The notes beneath the pieces were generated by a model. It was not told where the DNA came from, did not search any database, and was given only the letters and a program-made list of their open reading frames with translations. The position numbers and the translations under genes are program-made. A DNA stretch of 64,000 bases from Polyangiaceae bacterium (GTDB taxonomy: Bacteria > Myxococcota_A > Polyangia > Polyangiales > Polyangiaceae): NCBI GenBank assembly GCA_015075635.1, contig JABTUA010000001.1, forward strand, positions 2,790,001 through 2,854,000, read 5' to 3'. Shown piece by piece: positions 8,513 through 15,353 of the stretch; position 1 is the first letter of the stretch; each line of letters starts with the position of its first letter.

Positions 8513-9285
8513 GGCGTGCGCTCTCGCTCGCGCTGCGCCGGCGGCAGGGCTTCGATGCGCTCGAATTCACCCCACCGGACGGCGAAGAGCTGCTCGAGGT
8601 CGGCGCTCGTCCGCTGCTTGTCGCGCGCCTTGCACCTGTCCTCGAGGCCGGCGAGCTCGCGGAGCTCGAAGATCGAGAACCACGCCACGATCGCCGGCGC
8701 CCGGCGTCCCTCGAGGTAGGCGAGCCCGCGGACGTCGGGCGAGGGCCGGTGGTAGTCGTGCGAGAAGTCCGCGCCGTGTTCGACGAAGTCCACCGCGAGA
8801 GCCCGCGTCGAATCTTCGGCTCTCCGGGCTTCGGTGGGCACGTCGACCACGGGCAGTCTCGCCGCGCGCCTGGCCTCCGCGAACTCCCGGAAGCGGCACG
8901 CCTCGGCGGCCTCAGCGACGACGCAAGCATTCTGGCGCTCGAGCGCCTCGCGAGCGTCGATGGTTCCCTCGGCGCGGCGCGAGTGCGCGACGTCGACAGC
9001 GCTCGCGGCCTTCCGGCACTCGGCCTCGGCGCGGTCGAGCGCCTTCGCGGCGACGTCGTAGCGCTTGAAGTCGGCGCGGGCCTTGGCGACCAGCTCCGAC
9101 ACCACGGGCAAGATCAGCTCGCGCCGCGGCCCCCGCACCTGCTTCGCATCGGCCTCGAGCTGCTCGAGCCGCTCGAGCCGTAGCCGCGCGTTCTTCTCGG
9201 CGCTCTCGTCGTGCTCTCGACGCAGGCGCGCCTCGACCGCCTGTGTGCGCAATTCGTTCTCCGTCGGGATCATGCTGGCTTTCAT
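8509..9285 (-). CDS. Coiled-coil protein of the element, unknown function
   Basis: 258 residues, ATG at 9285 with ATGA overlaps at both ends. Residues about 8-135 are highly charged and predicted helical (repeated ARLRREHDES/ARLRLERLEQL-type segments), and the C-terminal third is more globular with Trp/Phe/His. No catalytic motif. It could be a structural or replication-accessory protein. Confidence 0.65.
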   Translation of the reverse strand: MKASMIPTENELRTQAVEARLRREHDESAEKNARLRLERLEQLEADAKQVRGPRRELILPVVSELVAKARADFKRYDVAAKALDRAEAECRKAASAVDVAHSRRAEGTIDAREALERQNACVVAEAAEACRFREFAEARRAARLPVVDVPTEARRAEDSTRALAVDFVEHGADFSHDYHRPSPDVRGLAYLEGRRAPAIVAWFSIFELRELAGLEDRCKARDKQRTSADLEQLFAVRWGEFERIEALPPAQRERERTP

Positions 9286-9527
9286 GAAAGGTCCTTCTGC
9301 TGCTGTGCGGCGCTGCCGCGGTGATGTTGTCGCGCGAGCTCAACGATCTCGGCCTCGCGCTCGGCCACGATGACCGCGAACACGAGGGCGAGCTCGGCAC
9401 CGCACTCGAGCACGAACCCGAGCCGCTCCTGCGCGTACACGCAGAGCAGGATCCGGAGCTCTTCGCTCGAGGGCGTGGTGCGCCCGATGAGCTCGCCCCA
9501 TCGCGGATTGCCGAGCGGCCCGCTCAT
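9282..9527 (-). CDS. Small protein of the element, unknown function
   Basis: 81 residues, ATG at 9527, coupled by ATGA overlap to the genes on both sides. It has a helical, moderately hydrophobic centre (LGFVLECGAELALVFAVIVA) that might be a membrane segment. No family recognised. Confidence 0.6.
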   Translation of the reverse strand: MSGPLGNPRWGELIGRTTPSSEELRILLCVYAQERLGFVLECGAELALVFAVIVAEREAEIVELARQHHRGSAAQQQKDLS

Positions 9528-10000
9528 GGCGCCTCCGTGCCCGGGAAGCGCTCGACGTCATCGTCCTCTTGGCGCTGCGCGGCCGCTTCGCGTGCCCACC
9601 TGCAGGCGTGGCCAAGGGATGAGCGCTCTGAGCCGGAGATGACCGTGGCGTTGCCCACGCGCTCGCGGTCATGGCGGCGGACACGGACGAACGTCACGAC
9701 CGCGCCGCGGCTGTGCGAGCGCTCGACGGAGATCTCGAGCTCCAGCTCGCTCCCGTGCGGCAAGAGGGCTACTACCTCTCTCCCGCTGAACCGCGACTCG
9801 CCGGCGCGGCGCAATGCCTCGACCAGGGCGTCGACCGCGGGTCCAACGTAGAAGGCCGTGCGCCCGATGCGGCGGCCGCCGTCGTACCGCGTGACGCTCA
9901 CGCTCGGCGTTTCGCCGGGCCACGCCATGGCGCCGATCATGCGCACGACCCCGCTCGCGAGCGTCACGGACGAGAAGACCCGGCTGGTCGAGGCGCTCAC
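9524..10000 (-). CDS. Hypothetical protein of the element
   Basis: 158 residues from the GTG at 10000, chosen because it overlaps the upstream stop as GTGA; the frame is open further upstream but that part is Arg-rich and non-coding in character. The sequence mixes strands and helices (SVSVTRYDGGRRIGRTAFYV, then a LVEALRRAGE helix). No family recognised. Confidence 0.6.
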   Translation of the reverse strand: MSASTSRVFSSVTLASGVVRMIGAMAWPGETPSVSVTRYDGGRRIGRTAFYVGPAVDALVEALRRAGESRFSGREVVALLPHGSELELEISVERSHSRGAVVTFVRVRRHDRERVGNATVISGSERSSLGHACRWAREAAAQRQEDDDVERFPGTEAP

Positions 10001-10182
10001 GACGGGCCTCCGGTTCGTCGAGCGACGCCGGCGAGCAGCGCCAGGCCCGGCGCCGAGGCCTCGAGGAAAAGCGCGGCGACGTCGGGACGGCCGCGCAGGG
10101 CCGCGAGCCACGCTTCGGCGAGGAGCGTGTCCAGCACGGCGCGGAAGCCGTCGAGCTCGGCAGCGGTCGCGGGTCGGCTCAT
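9997..10182 (-). CDS. Short helical protein of the element
   Basis: 61 residues, ATG at 10182, ATGA overlap with the upstream stop and GTGA overlap with the next gene. Composition is helical (ATAAELDGFRAVLDTLLAEA). Unknown function. Confidence 0.6.
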   Translation of the reverse strand: MSRPATAAELDGFRAVLDTLLAEAWLAALRGRPDVAALFLEASAPGLALLAGVARRTGGPS

Positions 10183-10673
10183 GCGCCCCCTCTCGCCGAG
10201 CGACGCATGCGCTCGAGGATCTTCGCGCGGGCGCTCGCTGCGGCCTGCTCCAGCGCGTCTCGCGACACGAGCACCATGTCGTCGGCGATCGGCAGCGAGC
10301 GTTGAATCCGTGTCGCCAGGCAGAGCAGGGCGCTGCGGAGCCGCTGAGTCCGGGAGAGGCCTGCGTCGTCCCCGTTCTTGCGAGCCTGCTCCGCGTCCCG
10401 CCGGAGGTCGGCGAGCTCGCGCTGCAGCTCTAGCAGGAGCCCCTCGGGCGTCATGGGCTCGACGGGCAGGGGCGCCGAGGGCTCTGGCGACGAGGGCGCA
10501 GCCGGCGCGCCCTTGGTCGACGCGGCTGGCTTGGCTGGCTTCACTTGGCGGAGCGCGTTGGACACGGTCCCGCGCGACACGCCGGTTTTCTCGGCGATCT
10601 CCTCGTGCGTCGCGTTGCGCGCCTTGAGCTTCTTGATCTCGCGAACGAGCGAGGGATTCAGCTTACGCGGCAT
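10179..10673 (-). CDS. Helix-turn-helix protein of the element (regulator or small-terminase-like)
   Basis: 164 residues from the ATG at 10673, with GGAAGG about 10 bases upstream. Residues about 5-45 form a clear HTH (LVREIKKLKARNATHEEIAE followed by KTGVSRGTVSNALRQVK), as in resolvase-, transposase- and small-terminase-type DNA-binding domains. A Pro/Ala linker and a helical C-terminal part (about 85-160) follow. It could be a regulator or a DNA-recognition subunit; no large terminase gene is visible, so the packaging role is only a possibility. Confidence 0.7.
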   Translation of the reverse strand: MPRKLNPSLVREIKKLKARNATHEEIAEKTGVSRGTVSNALRQVKPAKPAASTKGAPAAPSSPEPSAPLPVEPMTPEGLLLELQRELADLRRDAEQARKNGDDAGLSRTQRLRSALLCLATRIQRSLPIADDMVLVSRDALEQAAASARAKILERMRRSARGGA

Positions 10674-10911
10674 GAATCCAGCCCCTTCCGCTCGTTTGGC
10701 TGCCAAATGGCGGCGGAAAAACGGCGCAAACCGGGTGAGAGGCGGCCTCTTTGTAGGTCTGGGGCCCACCCGGGAGGGGGTAAAAACGGCCCCACGTCAG
10801 CGCGTAGGCGAGGAGCTTCTCGATGCGCGCGGGCTCCTCGAGCATGAGCCCAGTCCGGCCCTCTGAGCCGGGTAGGGGTGCCCTAAGGAGGTGTCTCGAG
10901 CTGGCCATCAT
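10663..10911 (-). CDS. Small coupled protein after the replication initiator
   Basis: 82 residues from the ATG at 10911, which overlaps the initiator stop as ATGA; it ends 11 bp inside the next gene. The sequence (RIEKLLAYALTWGRFYPLPG in the middle) is rich in aromatic residues and does not look like a known family. Without this frame, 10674-10907 would be an unexplained gap. Confidence 0.55.
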   Translation of the reverse strand: MMASSRHLLRAPLPGSEGRTGLMLEEPARIEKLLAYALTWGRFYPLPGGPQTYKEAASHPVCAVFPPPFGSQTSGRGWIHAA

Positions 10912-11894
10912 GACGCGCCTCCGGCGAGCAGGCGCCGCGCATTCTCGCGGCCGCGCTCGAGGTCCACGGAGCCTCCGCTCTGGGGCTTCCAGCCGGGCTT
11001 GGCGTCGCGACGGCGCAGGAGGGCGAAGCGCTTCGGGTCGGTCGCGATCGCCTTGATGCTCGTCGTGCCTCCGAAGTCCGAGAGCACGGCATTCCGCACC
11101 GTGCGCGTGGCGGTCTCGACGTCCCAGCCGGATGCCTCGAGCAGGCGGTACACGGCCGCGCCGTCGGCGCCGTCGAAGGTCTTGAGCTTCGAACCCGTGG
11201 CTTGCTCGAACGCGAGGGCATACGCCTCGACGACGGCGCCATGGGCGGCCCGCTGCTGCTCGGTGTGCTCGTGCTTCGGCGTCTTCTTCTTCGGCGCCTT
11301 CTTCGGCTTCGGTGCCGGCGCAGCGCAGCGCGCGGAACTCTCCGACGATCTCTCCGACGATCCTCCGACGATCCTCGGAAGAGGTGTTCCGCTTTCGCCT
11401 GCAGAGTCGTTCCGGTTTGCCCCCCCGATCTCTTCCGGTTTGGTCACGAAGCAAAGCGGAAGATGTGTGCCGGTTTCGACGTCGAAAGCGGCAGAGCCGT
11501 TCCGCTTTGAAAGCGGCAGAGCCCTTCCGGTTTCCGCGAGCACGAGGCGCCACGTGTCCGAGGTCCGCCCGCCCCCTTCCCGACCTCGGGCCGATCGCTC
11601 GAGCCGCACGGGCGACCGAACGATCCGCGCCTGCCACGGTGCTCCCGGCCGGCCACGCACGCGAACCTCGAGCCCTGCCGGCGACGCCGCGGCCTCGATG
11701 TCCCGGAGCCGCTCCCGTAGCTCGCGAGGCGAGCAGCCGACCGCGCTCGCAAGCTCGGCCTGGCCGTACCATGCGACGCCGGTCTCCGCGTTCGCGTGGA
11801 GCGCCAGGACGTGGATCACGTGCTTCAGCTGCTCGGGCAAGTCGCTCCGAGCCGCGGCCCACATGACCTCGAGGGTGAACGGCCGCTCGCTCAC
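10908..11894 (-). CDS. Replication initiator-like protein with in-gene iterons
   Basis: 328 residues from the GTG at 11894, a GTGA overlap with the helicase-loader gene. The N-terminal region (about 5-75) is a winged-helix domain (PEQLKHVIHVLALHANAETG, then GQAELASAVGCSPRELRERL) of the kind seen in phage/plasmid initiators. The middle (about 120-180) is low-complexity and encoded by regularly spaced TTCCGSTTT repeats. A KPKKAPKKKT linker is followed by a C-terminal helical domain (about 210-300). This order matches the lambda O plan, where the origin lies inside the initiator gene. Next to a DnaC-like loader, it probably starts replication of the excised element. Confidence 0.75.
   Translation of the reverse strand: MSERPFTLEVMWAAARSDLPEQLKHVIHVLALHANAETGVAWYGQAELASAVGCSPRELRERLRDIEAAASPAGLEVRVRGRPGAPWQARIVRSPVRLERSARGREGGGRTSDTWRLVLAETGRALPLSKRNGSAAFDVETGTHLPLCFVTKPEEIGGANRNDSAGESGTPLPRIVGGSSERSSESSARCAAPAPKPKKAPKKKTPKHEHTEQQRAAHGAVVEAYALAFEQATGSKLKTFDGADGAAVYRLLEASGWDVETATRTVRNAVLSDFGGTTSIKAIATDPKRFALLRRRDAKPGWKPQSGGSVDLERGRENARRLLAGGAS
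11387..11533. repeat. Iteron-like repeats inside the initiator gene (candidate replication origin)
   Basis: TTCCGGTTT or TTCCGCTTT occurs at 11387, 11410, 11433, 11500 and 11525 on the plus strand, with 23-bp spacing for the first three. Inverted copies (AAAGCGGAA or AAAGCGGCA) start near 11453, 11484 and 11510, and a near-copy TGCCGGTTT at 11468. The extended unit includes GCAGAGYCGTTCCG. The regular spacing and position inside a rep gene suggest initiator-binding sites. Confidence 0.6.
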
Positions 11895-12553
11895 CACGCC
11901 TCCACGACCATGCCCCGGGGCTCCCAGAACTTTCGGGTCGTGCCCGTGCCGTAGCGCGCAGCGAGCTCGGCCAGGGTGAGCCCCGTCGCCGCATGCGTGG
12001 GCCGCCGGTCGCGATACCGCCGGTCGACGATCTCCGTGATGAGCGGCTCGCTTCCGCCGGCCTCGTGGCCCAAGTCGTCGATCACGAGCCAGGACGCGCC
12101 GAAGGCGTGCTCGAGCGCGTCGGCGGTGCCGGCGCCGAGCCGGTGTCCCTTCACCGCGCGCACGAGCTCGGCGGCCGTGAGGTAGCGGGCGCGACGCAGC
12201 ATTCGCCACGCGCGCAGTTGCTTCCACGCCGGCGAGTCCGCCAGCGCCGCCGCATCCGCGGCGAGCCTGTTCGCGAGCGCAACGAGCGCCGTGGACTTCC
12301 CGATGCCGGTCGGTCCGGTCAGGACCGCGCCGCCTTCGCTCCAGCGCGCGACGAACGCCAGCAGCAGCGGATGGCGCATCTCGGGGGCGCCCACCCGGGC
12401 GTGCGGCCACGTCGGGAAACCTGCCTTCTCGGGAGCCGCGAGGATGCGGGCGCGGAGCTCGTGCGCACGCTGCTCGCCGTCGTCGATCGGGAGCGCGTCG
12501 ACGGCAGGGGGGCGGGCTGGGAGCGCGTCAACCGGGGCGGGGCGAGCGATCAT
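11891..12553 (-). CDS. DnaC/IstB-like AAA+ helicase loader
   Basis: 220 residues from the ATG at 12553 (ATGA overlap). Walker A is TGPTGIGKST (about 79-88) and Walker B is LVIDDLG (about 156-162); the TGLTLAELAARYGTG segment fits sensor-I and downstream motifs of DnaC-type loaders. It would load the host replicative helicase at the element's origin with the initiator encoded next. It starts with a Pro-rich 25-residue tail in place of the longer DnaC N-terminal helicase-binding domain. Confidence 0.85.
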   Translation of the reverse strand: MIARPAPVDALPARPPAVDALPIDDGEQRAHELRARILAAPEKAGFPTWPHARVGAPEMRHPLLLAFVARWSEGGAVLTGPTGIGKSTALVALANRLAADAAALADSPAWKQLRAWRMLRRARYLTAAELVRAVKGHRLGAGTADALEHAFGASWLVIDDLGHEAGGSEPLITEIVDRRYRDRRPTHAATGLTLAELAARYGTGTTRKFWEPRGMVVEAW

Positions 12554-12813
12554 CGACGCCCCCTGCCGAGGCGCGCGAGCACCGCGGCCTCGGGGTCGAG
12601 CTCGGGCTCCGCCGCGCCGCGCTCGAGGGCCTCGGCGAGCTGGCGCGCCGGGATGAGACGACGCTCGCCGACCTCGACCACCGGCACGCCGACCGAGCGA
12701 GCGAGGGCGAGAGCCTCGCGCCACGAGCACCCGAGCGCGGCGACCGCGTTGTCGGGCCCGACGAGCAGGGGCGCGACCGGCGCCGTCGGCGCGGTGCGGG
12801 TGCCGCGGCTCAC
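12550..12813 (-). CDS. Excisionase/MerR-like small DNA-binding protein
   Basis: 87 residues, ATG at 12813 within an ATGA overlap. The segment AALGCSWREALALARSVGVP followed by VVEVGERRLIPARQLAEAL has the helix-turn-helix plus wing pattern of excisionase-family (HTH_17) proteins. It could be the directionality factor for the integrase or a regulator; both readings are inference. Confidence 0.6.
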   Translation of the reverse strand: MSRGTRTAPTAPVAPLLVGPDNAVAALGCSWREALALARSVGVPVVEVGERRLIPARQLAEALERGAAEPELDPEAAVLARLGRGRR

Positions 12814-13037
12814 GGTAGCTCCTCGGGGTCCAGTTGTTCGGCCGGCGAGACCTCGAGGCGCTCGAGCGCCCTCTCCGCCAGGGCGATCGTGCCGCGTCGG
12901 ACGCGAAGTCCCGCGGCCAGCCGCATCGCACTCTCACGGCCGATTCCCAGGGTTTTCGCGGCACGATCGGCGCCGCGTTCGTCGATCAGCTGGCGAGCTC
13001 GTTCGCGAAGATCCGGGTTCGGGAGTCGGCGCAACAT
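12810..13037 (-). CDS. Small HTH protein of the element
   Basis: 75 residues from the ATG at 13037; a TTG at 13046 would add three residues and neither has a good ribosome site. The centre (GADRAAKTLGIGRESAMRLA followed by AGLRVRRGTIALAERAL) reads as a helix-turn-helix. A Cro- or repressor-like role would suit its place at the head of the replication genes. It shares an ATGA overlap with the excisionase-like gene. Confidence 0.6.
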   Translation of the reverse strand: MLRRLPNPDLRERARQLIDERGADRAAKTLGIGRESAMRLAAGLRVRRGTIALAERALERLEVSPAEQLDPEELP

Positions 13038-13102
13038 CGACGCCAAGATGCTGGCGGAGCAACGCCCGGGTCCAGGGTCTGACTAGATCGGCGCCGAAGT
13101 AG

Positions 13103-13723
13103 TCAGACGTCCTTGTCCTGCAGGAGCGAGCGCGCCTGGATTCCGGTCAGCCCCCAACCCTTCAGCGCTGCGACGGCGAGGCCTTTGCCGTCCAGGCGGC
13201 GCTTCGCCGCCGCCCGGATCGCCTCGGCAATCCGCAGGAAGGTTTCGACCTGATCGCCGCACTTCGGCACGAGGCCGGCCCCGACTCCCTGCCAGAGAAG
13301 CATGCCGAGCTCGAGGGCGACCGCCTTGGATACAGTTTCGGTGTCCAGTTCGGCCCGGTGGTCTTCCAAGGCCGCTGCAGCTCGCGCGACGAAGCGCCGC
13401 GCGAGCTCGGCGCGCGTGACGTAGGGGTGAAGCCCGACGTGCTCGCCGAGGTAGCGTCGGGCCCAACGCACGGGCCCGCCCTTCGCGTCCAGCGCCTCGA
13501 TGTCGCCCCTCAGCACCGCTTGGTCAATTCCGGCCAACGCCACCTCGATCGCGCGCGCCATCTGATCACCGTTGAGCGCAGCGCGATGCCAGGCGACAAG
13601 CGCCCTGCTCAGCGCGAGTTGCGCCGTGCCCGTCGGCGTCAAGCCGGCGTTCGCGGCCGCGACGAGCCAAGGGTCAACGTTGCCGTTCGCTTGGGGGCGC
13701 TGTAGCTTCTTGTCGGACGTCAC
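13103..13723 (-). CDS. Hypothetical protein of the element
   Basis: 206 residues from the GTG at 13723, which has GGAAGGG 8 bases upstream. The sequence is Ala-rich, helical and basic (RYLGEHVGLHPYVTRAELARR in the centre), with no recognised family. It is followed after 65 bp by the HTH gene. Confidence 0.65.
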   Translation of the reverse strand: MTSDKKLQRPQANGNVDPWLVAAANAGLTPTGTAQLALSRALVAWHRAALNGDQMARAIEVALAGIDQAVLRGDIEALDAKGGPVRWARRYLGEHVGLHPYVTRAELARRFVARAAAALEDHRAELDTETVSKAVALELGMLLWQGVGAGLVPKCGDQVETFLRIAEAIRAAAKRRLDGKGLAVAALKGWGLTGIQARSLLQDKDV

Positions 13724-13793
13724 GATCGTCCCTTCCGGCCGGGCACGGGTAGCAGCGTGCGCCGGCCGGTTTGTTCTAGCGCCGTTCTCGCCG

Positions 13794-13871
13794 CTACTCC
13801 ACCCGGACGGACTGCCAGATCAACGCAGCGCCGAGCGCGAGCCCGGCGGCGAGCATGATGAGCTCGGTCAC
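13794..13871 (-). CDS. Tiny membrane peptide (25 residues)
   Basis: A GTG at 13871 overlaps the previous stop as GTGA and opens a 25-codon frame ending TAG at 13794. The product is a Val-Thr-Glu start, a hydrophobic helix (LIMLAAGLALGAALIW) and a short charged tail. One-helix peptides of this size are common in phages and satellites (holin-, inhibitor- or toxin-like); no more can be said. Confidence 0.5.
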   Translation of the reverse strand: MTELIMLAAGLALGAALIWQSVRVE

Positions 13872-14146
13872 GGCCGCCCCTTCCCGGCGCGCCGGGCGCG
13901 TTCGGCCGCAAGGTCCACGGTCTCCGCTCGGGCCCTCTGGCGGGCGTGCAGCGCGTTCGCGAGCTCGGCCTCGGCGCGGAGGTCACCCGAGGCGCGCGCG
14001 TTCGCCAGCGCGTTAGCCAGCGCCCGCTCGACCGCATCCGCGGGCAGAGCGGCCGCGAGCTCGTCGGCGGTGGCCTCGAGCGCGACGCCGAGCGCTCGAT
14101 CCCATGCCTCGCGCGCGATGACGTCTTGCCCCACAGCTTGCCCCAC
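13868..14146 (-). CDS. Small helical protein at the right end of the element
   Basis: About 92 residues from a GTG at 14146 (a second GTG lies at 14134); the start codons lie in the right-end TGGGGCA repeats. The frame is also open upstream across the attR core. The protein is helical and Ala/Arg/Glu-rich (DELAAALPADAVERALANAL). It is the first gene of the element's minus-strand array. In the circular form its frame would join the integrase frame in phase. Confidence 0.55.
   Translation of the reverse strand: MGQAVGQDVIAREAWDRALGVALEATADELAAALPADAVERALANALANARASGDLRAEAELANALHARQRARAETVDLAAERARRAGKGRP
14127..14145. repeat. Right-end TGCCCCA repeats (candidate integrase arm sites)
   Basis: TGCCCCA occurs at 14127-14133 and 14139-14145, 12 bp apart and inverted relative to the two TGGGGCA copies at the left end (3675 and 3686). 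Confidence 0.5.
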
Positions 14147-14240
14147 GGAGGGGGTGTTGGAGGCGCTTGGAGGCACTTGAGCGGTGCACGGCGCAGCGTC
14201 TTTCTCGGAGAGCGCAGACGGATTGCAGGACTGGTCCCGC

Positions 14241-14282
14241 TTTTTAATCCGTCGGTCCAGGGTTCGAATCCCTGTCGACCCA
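14241..14282 (+). repeat. attR core (displaced 3' half of tRNA-Lys)
   Basis: This 42-bp copy carries the tRNA 3' half from the anticodon loop to the discriminator base, without a 5' half. It differs from attL at three places. Two form a compensatory change in the T-stem (CTGGG/CCCAG there, CAGGG/CCCTG here); the third is G to A in the T-loop. Confidence 0.9.
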
Positions 14283-14297
14283 CTGCCTACGGGGCAA

Positions 14298-14522
14298 TCA
14301 CGGCCGCGCGCTCGGCTGCGCCGGTCTGTGCTCCGGCGTTCCGCTCGAGCCGGCGCCGTAGTAGCCGCTGCTGGACTCGGAGCCGGGCCCTGCGGTCGGC
14401 GTGTTCGCGTACTCCTCCTGGTCGGAGTATTCGGGGTCGGGACCCTGGGCGGGCTGCGCGCGGGAGCCGCAGGCGCCGACGAAGAGGGCAAGGCCGCCCA
14501 GGCAAAGGACGAGTGGTCTCAT
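14298..14522 (-). CDS. Small lipoprotein
   Basis: 74 residues from the ATG at 14522: a signal peptide (MRPLVLCLGGLALFVGAC) with lipobox Cys-18, then a Gln/Pro/Glu/Ser-rich, probably disordered tail. Its stop is only 16 bp from the attR core, so it was the gene next to the original tRNA-Lys 3' end. Function unknown. Confidence 0.65.
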   Translation of the reverse strand: MRPLVLCLGGLALFVGACGSRAQPAQGPDPEYSDQEEYANTPTAGPGSESSSGYYGAGSSGTPEHRPAQPSARP

Positions 14523-14620
14523 GAGCCCGGCGCCTAGCAAGGCGCCGGCCAAGTGAGGATTCGTCGGGATTTCGCTGCGCTCCGAGAACGGCCGTGTCCG
14601 GCCGTTCACGGGCCTCGGGT

Positions 14621-15280
14621 TCACGCGCACTCGGTGCCGCACATCTGGTCCACGCAGGTGTTCACTGCGTTGAACAGGTTGATGGACTGCGTCGTGGCGC
14701 AGTCCGAACAGTACTGCGACGCACAGGTCTGGATGTCCGTCGCCGTGGCGCAGTTGTCGATGATGCACTCGAAGAAGCCCGAGCACTCCTTGGTCGCGAA
14801 GCAGGCGTTGGTCTGCGAGCAGCACTTGCTCACGATGCAGGTCCCGCACGCGGTGGTCGTGTCCCAGACGTCGTTGCAGGTGGCGCCCTGCGTGCTCGAG
14901 GTGCAGTTCGCGCTGCCGCCTCCGGTACCGCCGCTGGGGCCGCCGCCGCCGCCGGGCGGGATGCCGCCCGAGCCGCCACCGCTGGGACCGCCGCCGCCGC
15001 CGCTGGGCATACCACCCATGCCGCCGCTCGGCATGCCGCCCGTGCCGCCGCTCGACATGCCACCCATGCCGCCGCTCGGCATGCCGCCCATGCCGCCGCT
15101 GGGACCGCCTCCAGCGCTCGCCTCCGGCATGACGCAGTACCCAGCTTGGCAGACCAACGGAGCCTGGCAGAGGCCCGCATCGTCGCAGGGCGCTGCGCCG
15201 CCGCCACCGGCACCGGAGCTGCAAGCGACCACCACCGACGTGAAGAAGAACCCGAGCCCCGACCAGACGACGAACTTCAT
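14621..15280 (-). CDS. Lipoprotein with Gly/Met-rich repeat spacer and Cys-rich domain
   Basis: 219 residues from the ATG at 15280 (a longer frame upstream lacks a signal peptide at its start). Signal peptide MKFVVWSGLGFFFTSVVVAC with lipobox Cys. About residues 55-120 are tandem GGMPSGGMGG-type repeats. The C-terminal ~95 residues have about 14 Cys (CGTCIVSKCCSQTNACFATK and further) and should form a disulfide-rich domain, a layout common in myxobacterial surface lipoproteins. Ligand unknown. Confidence 0.8.
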   Translation of the reverse strand: MKFVVWSGLGFFFTSVVVACSSGAGGGGAAPCDDAGLCQAPLVCQAGYCVMPEASAGGGPSGGMGGMPSGGMGGMSSGGTGGMPSGGMGGMPSGGGGGPSGGGSGGIPPGGGGGPSGGTGGGSANCTSSTQGATCNDVWDTTTACGTCIVSKCCSQTNACFATKECSGFFECIIDNCATATDIQTCASQYCSDCATTQSINLFNAVNTCVDQMCGTECA

Positions 15281-15353
15281 GATCAACCTCCGCGAAGACG
15301 AAGCAAAGCGCGCCGAGACTAGCTCGATCGTCGCGCCTGGCAAGCCCGGCGCG

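Larger units (their letters stand above)
3626..14282. mobile_element. 10.6-kb integrative element in tRNA-Lys, with replication module and tyrosine integrase
   Basis: The element lies between a direct repeat of the tRNA-Lys 3' half (3626-3667 and 14241-14282, offset 10,615 bp). It carries 21 minus-strand genes, mostly coupled by ATGA/GTGA overlaps, ending with the integrase beside the intact tRNA. Recognisable parts are excisionase-like and HTH proteins, a DnaC-like loader, an initiator with internal iterons, an M41-type peptidase and the integrase. No structural phage gene, relaxase or conjugation gene is seen. It is best described as a phage-satellite-like or small integrative-replicative element; the class is inference. 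Confidence 0.85.

Noticed and set aside
3613..14282. Complete prophage
   Set aside because: No portal, capsid, large terminase, tail or lysis genes can be recognised; the content fits a satellite or integrative element better.
13720..14283. Proteins starting GFEPWTDGLKS or ending STGTRTQDRRIK across the att sites
   Set aside because: These peptides are translations of tRNA sequence, a common artefact; only the parts beyond the core may be coding.
14940..15120. Regular short repeats that could suggest a CRISPR array
   Set aside because: They are codon-level repeats of the Gly/Met-rich lipoprotein spacer, with no constant repeat plus variable spacer structure; the same holds for 1190-1350 and 61150-61515.
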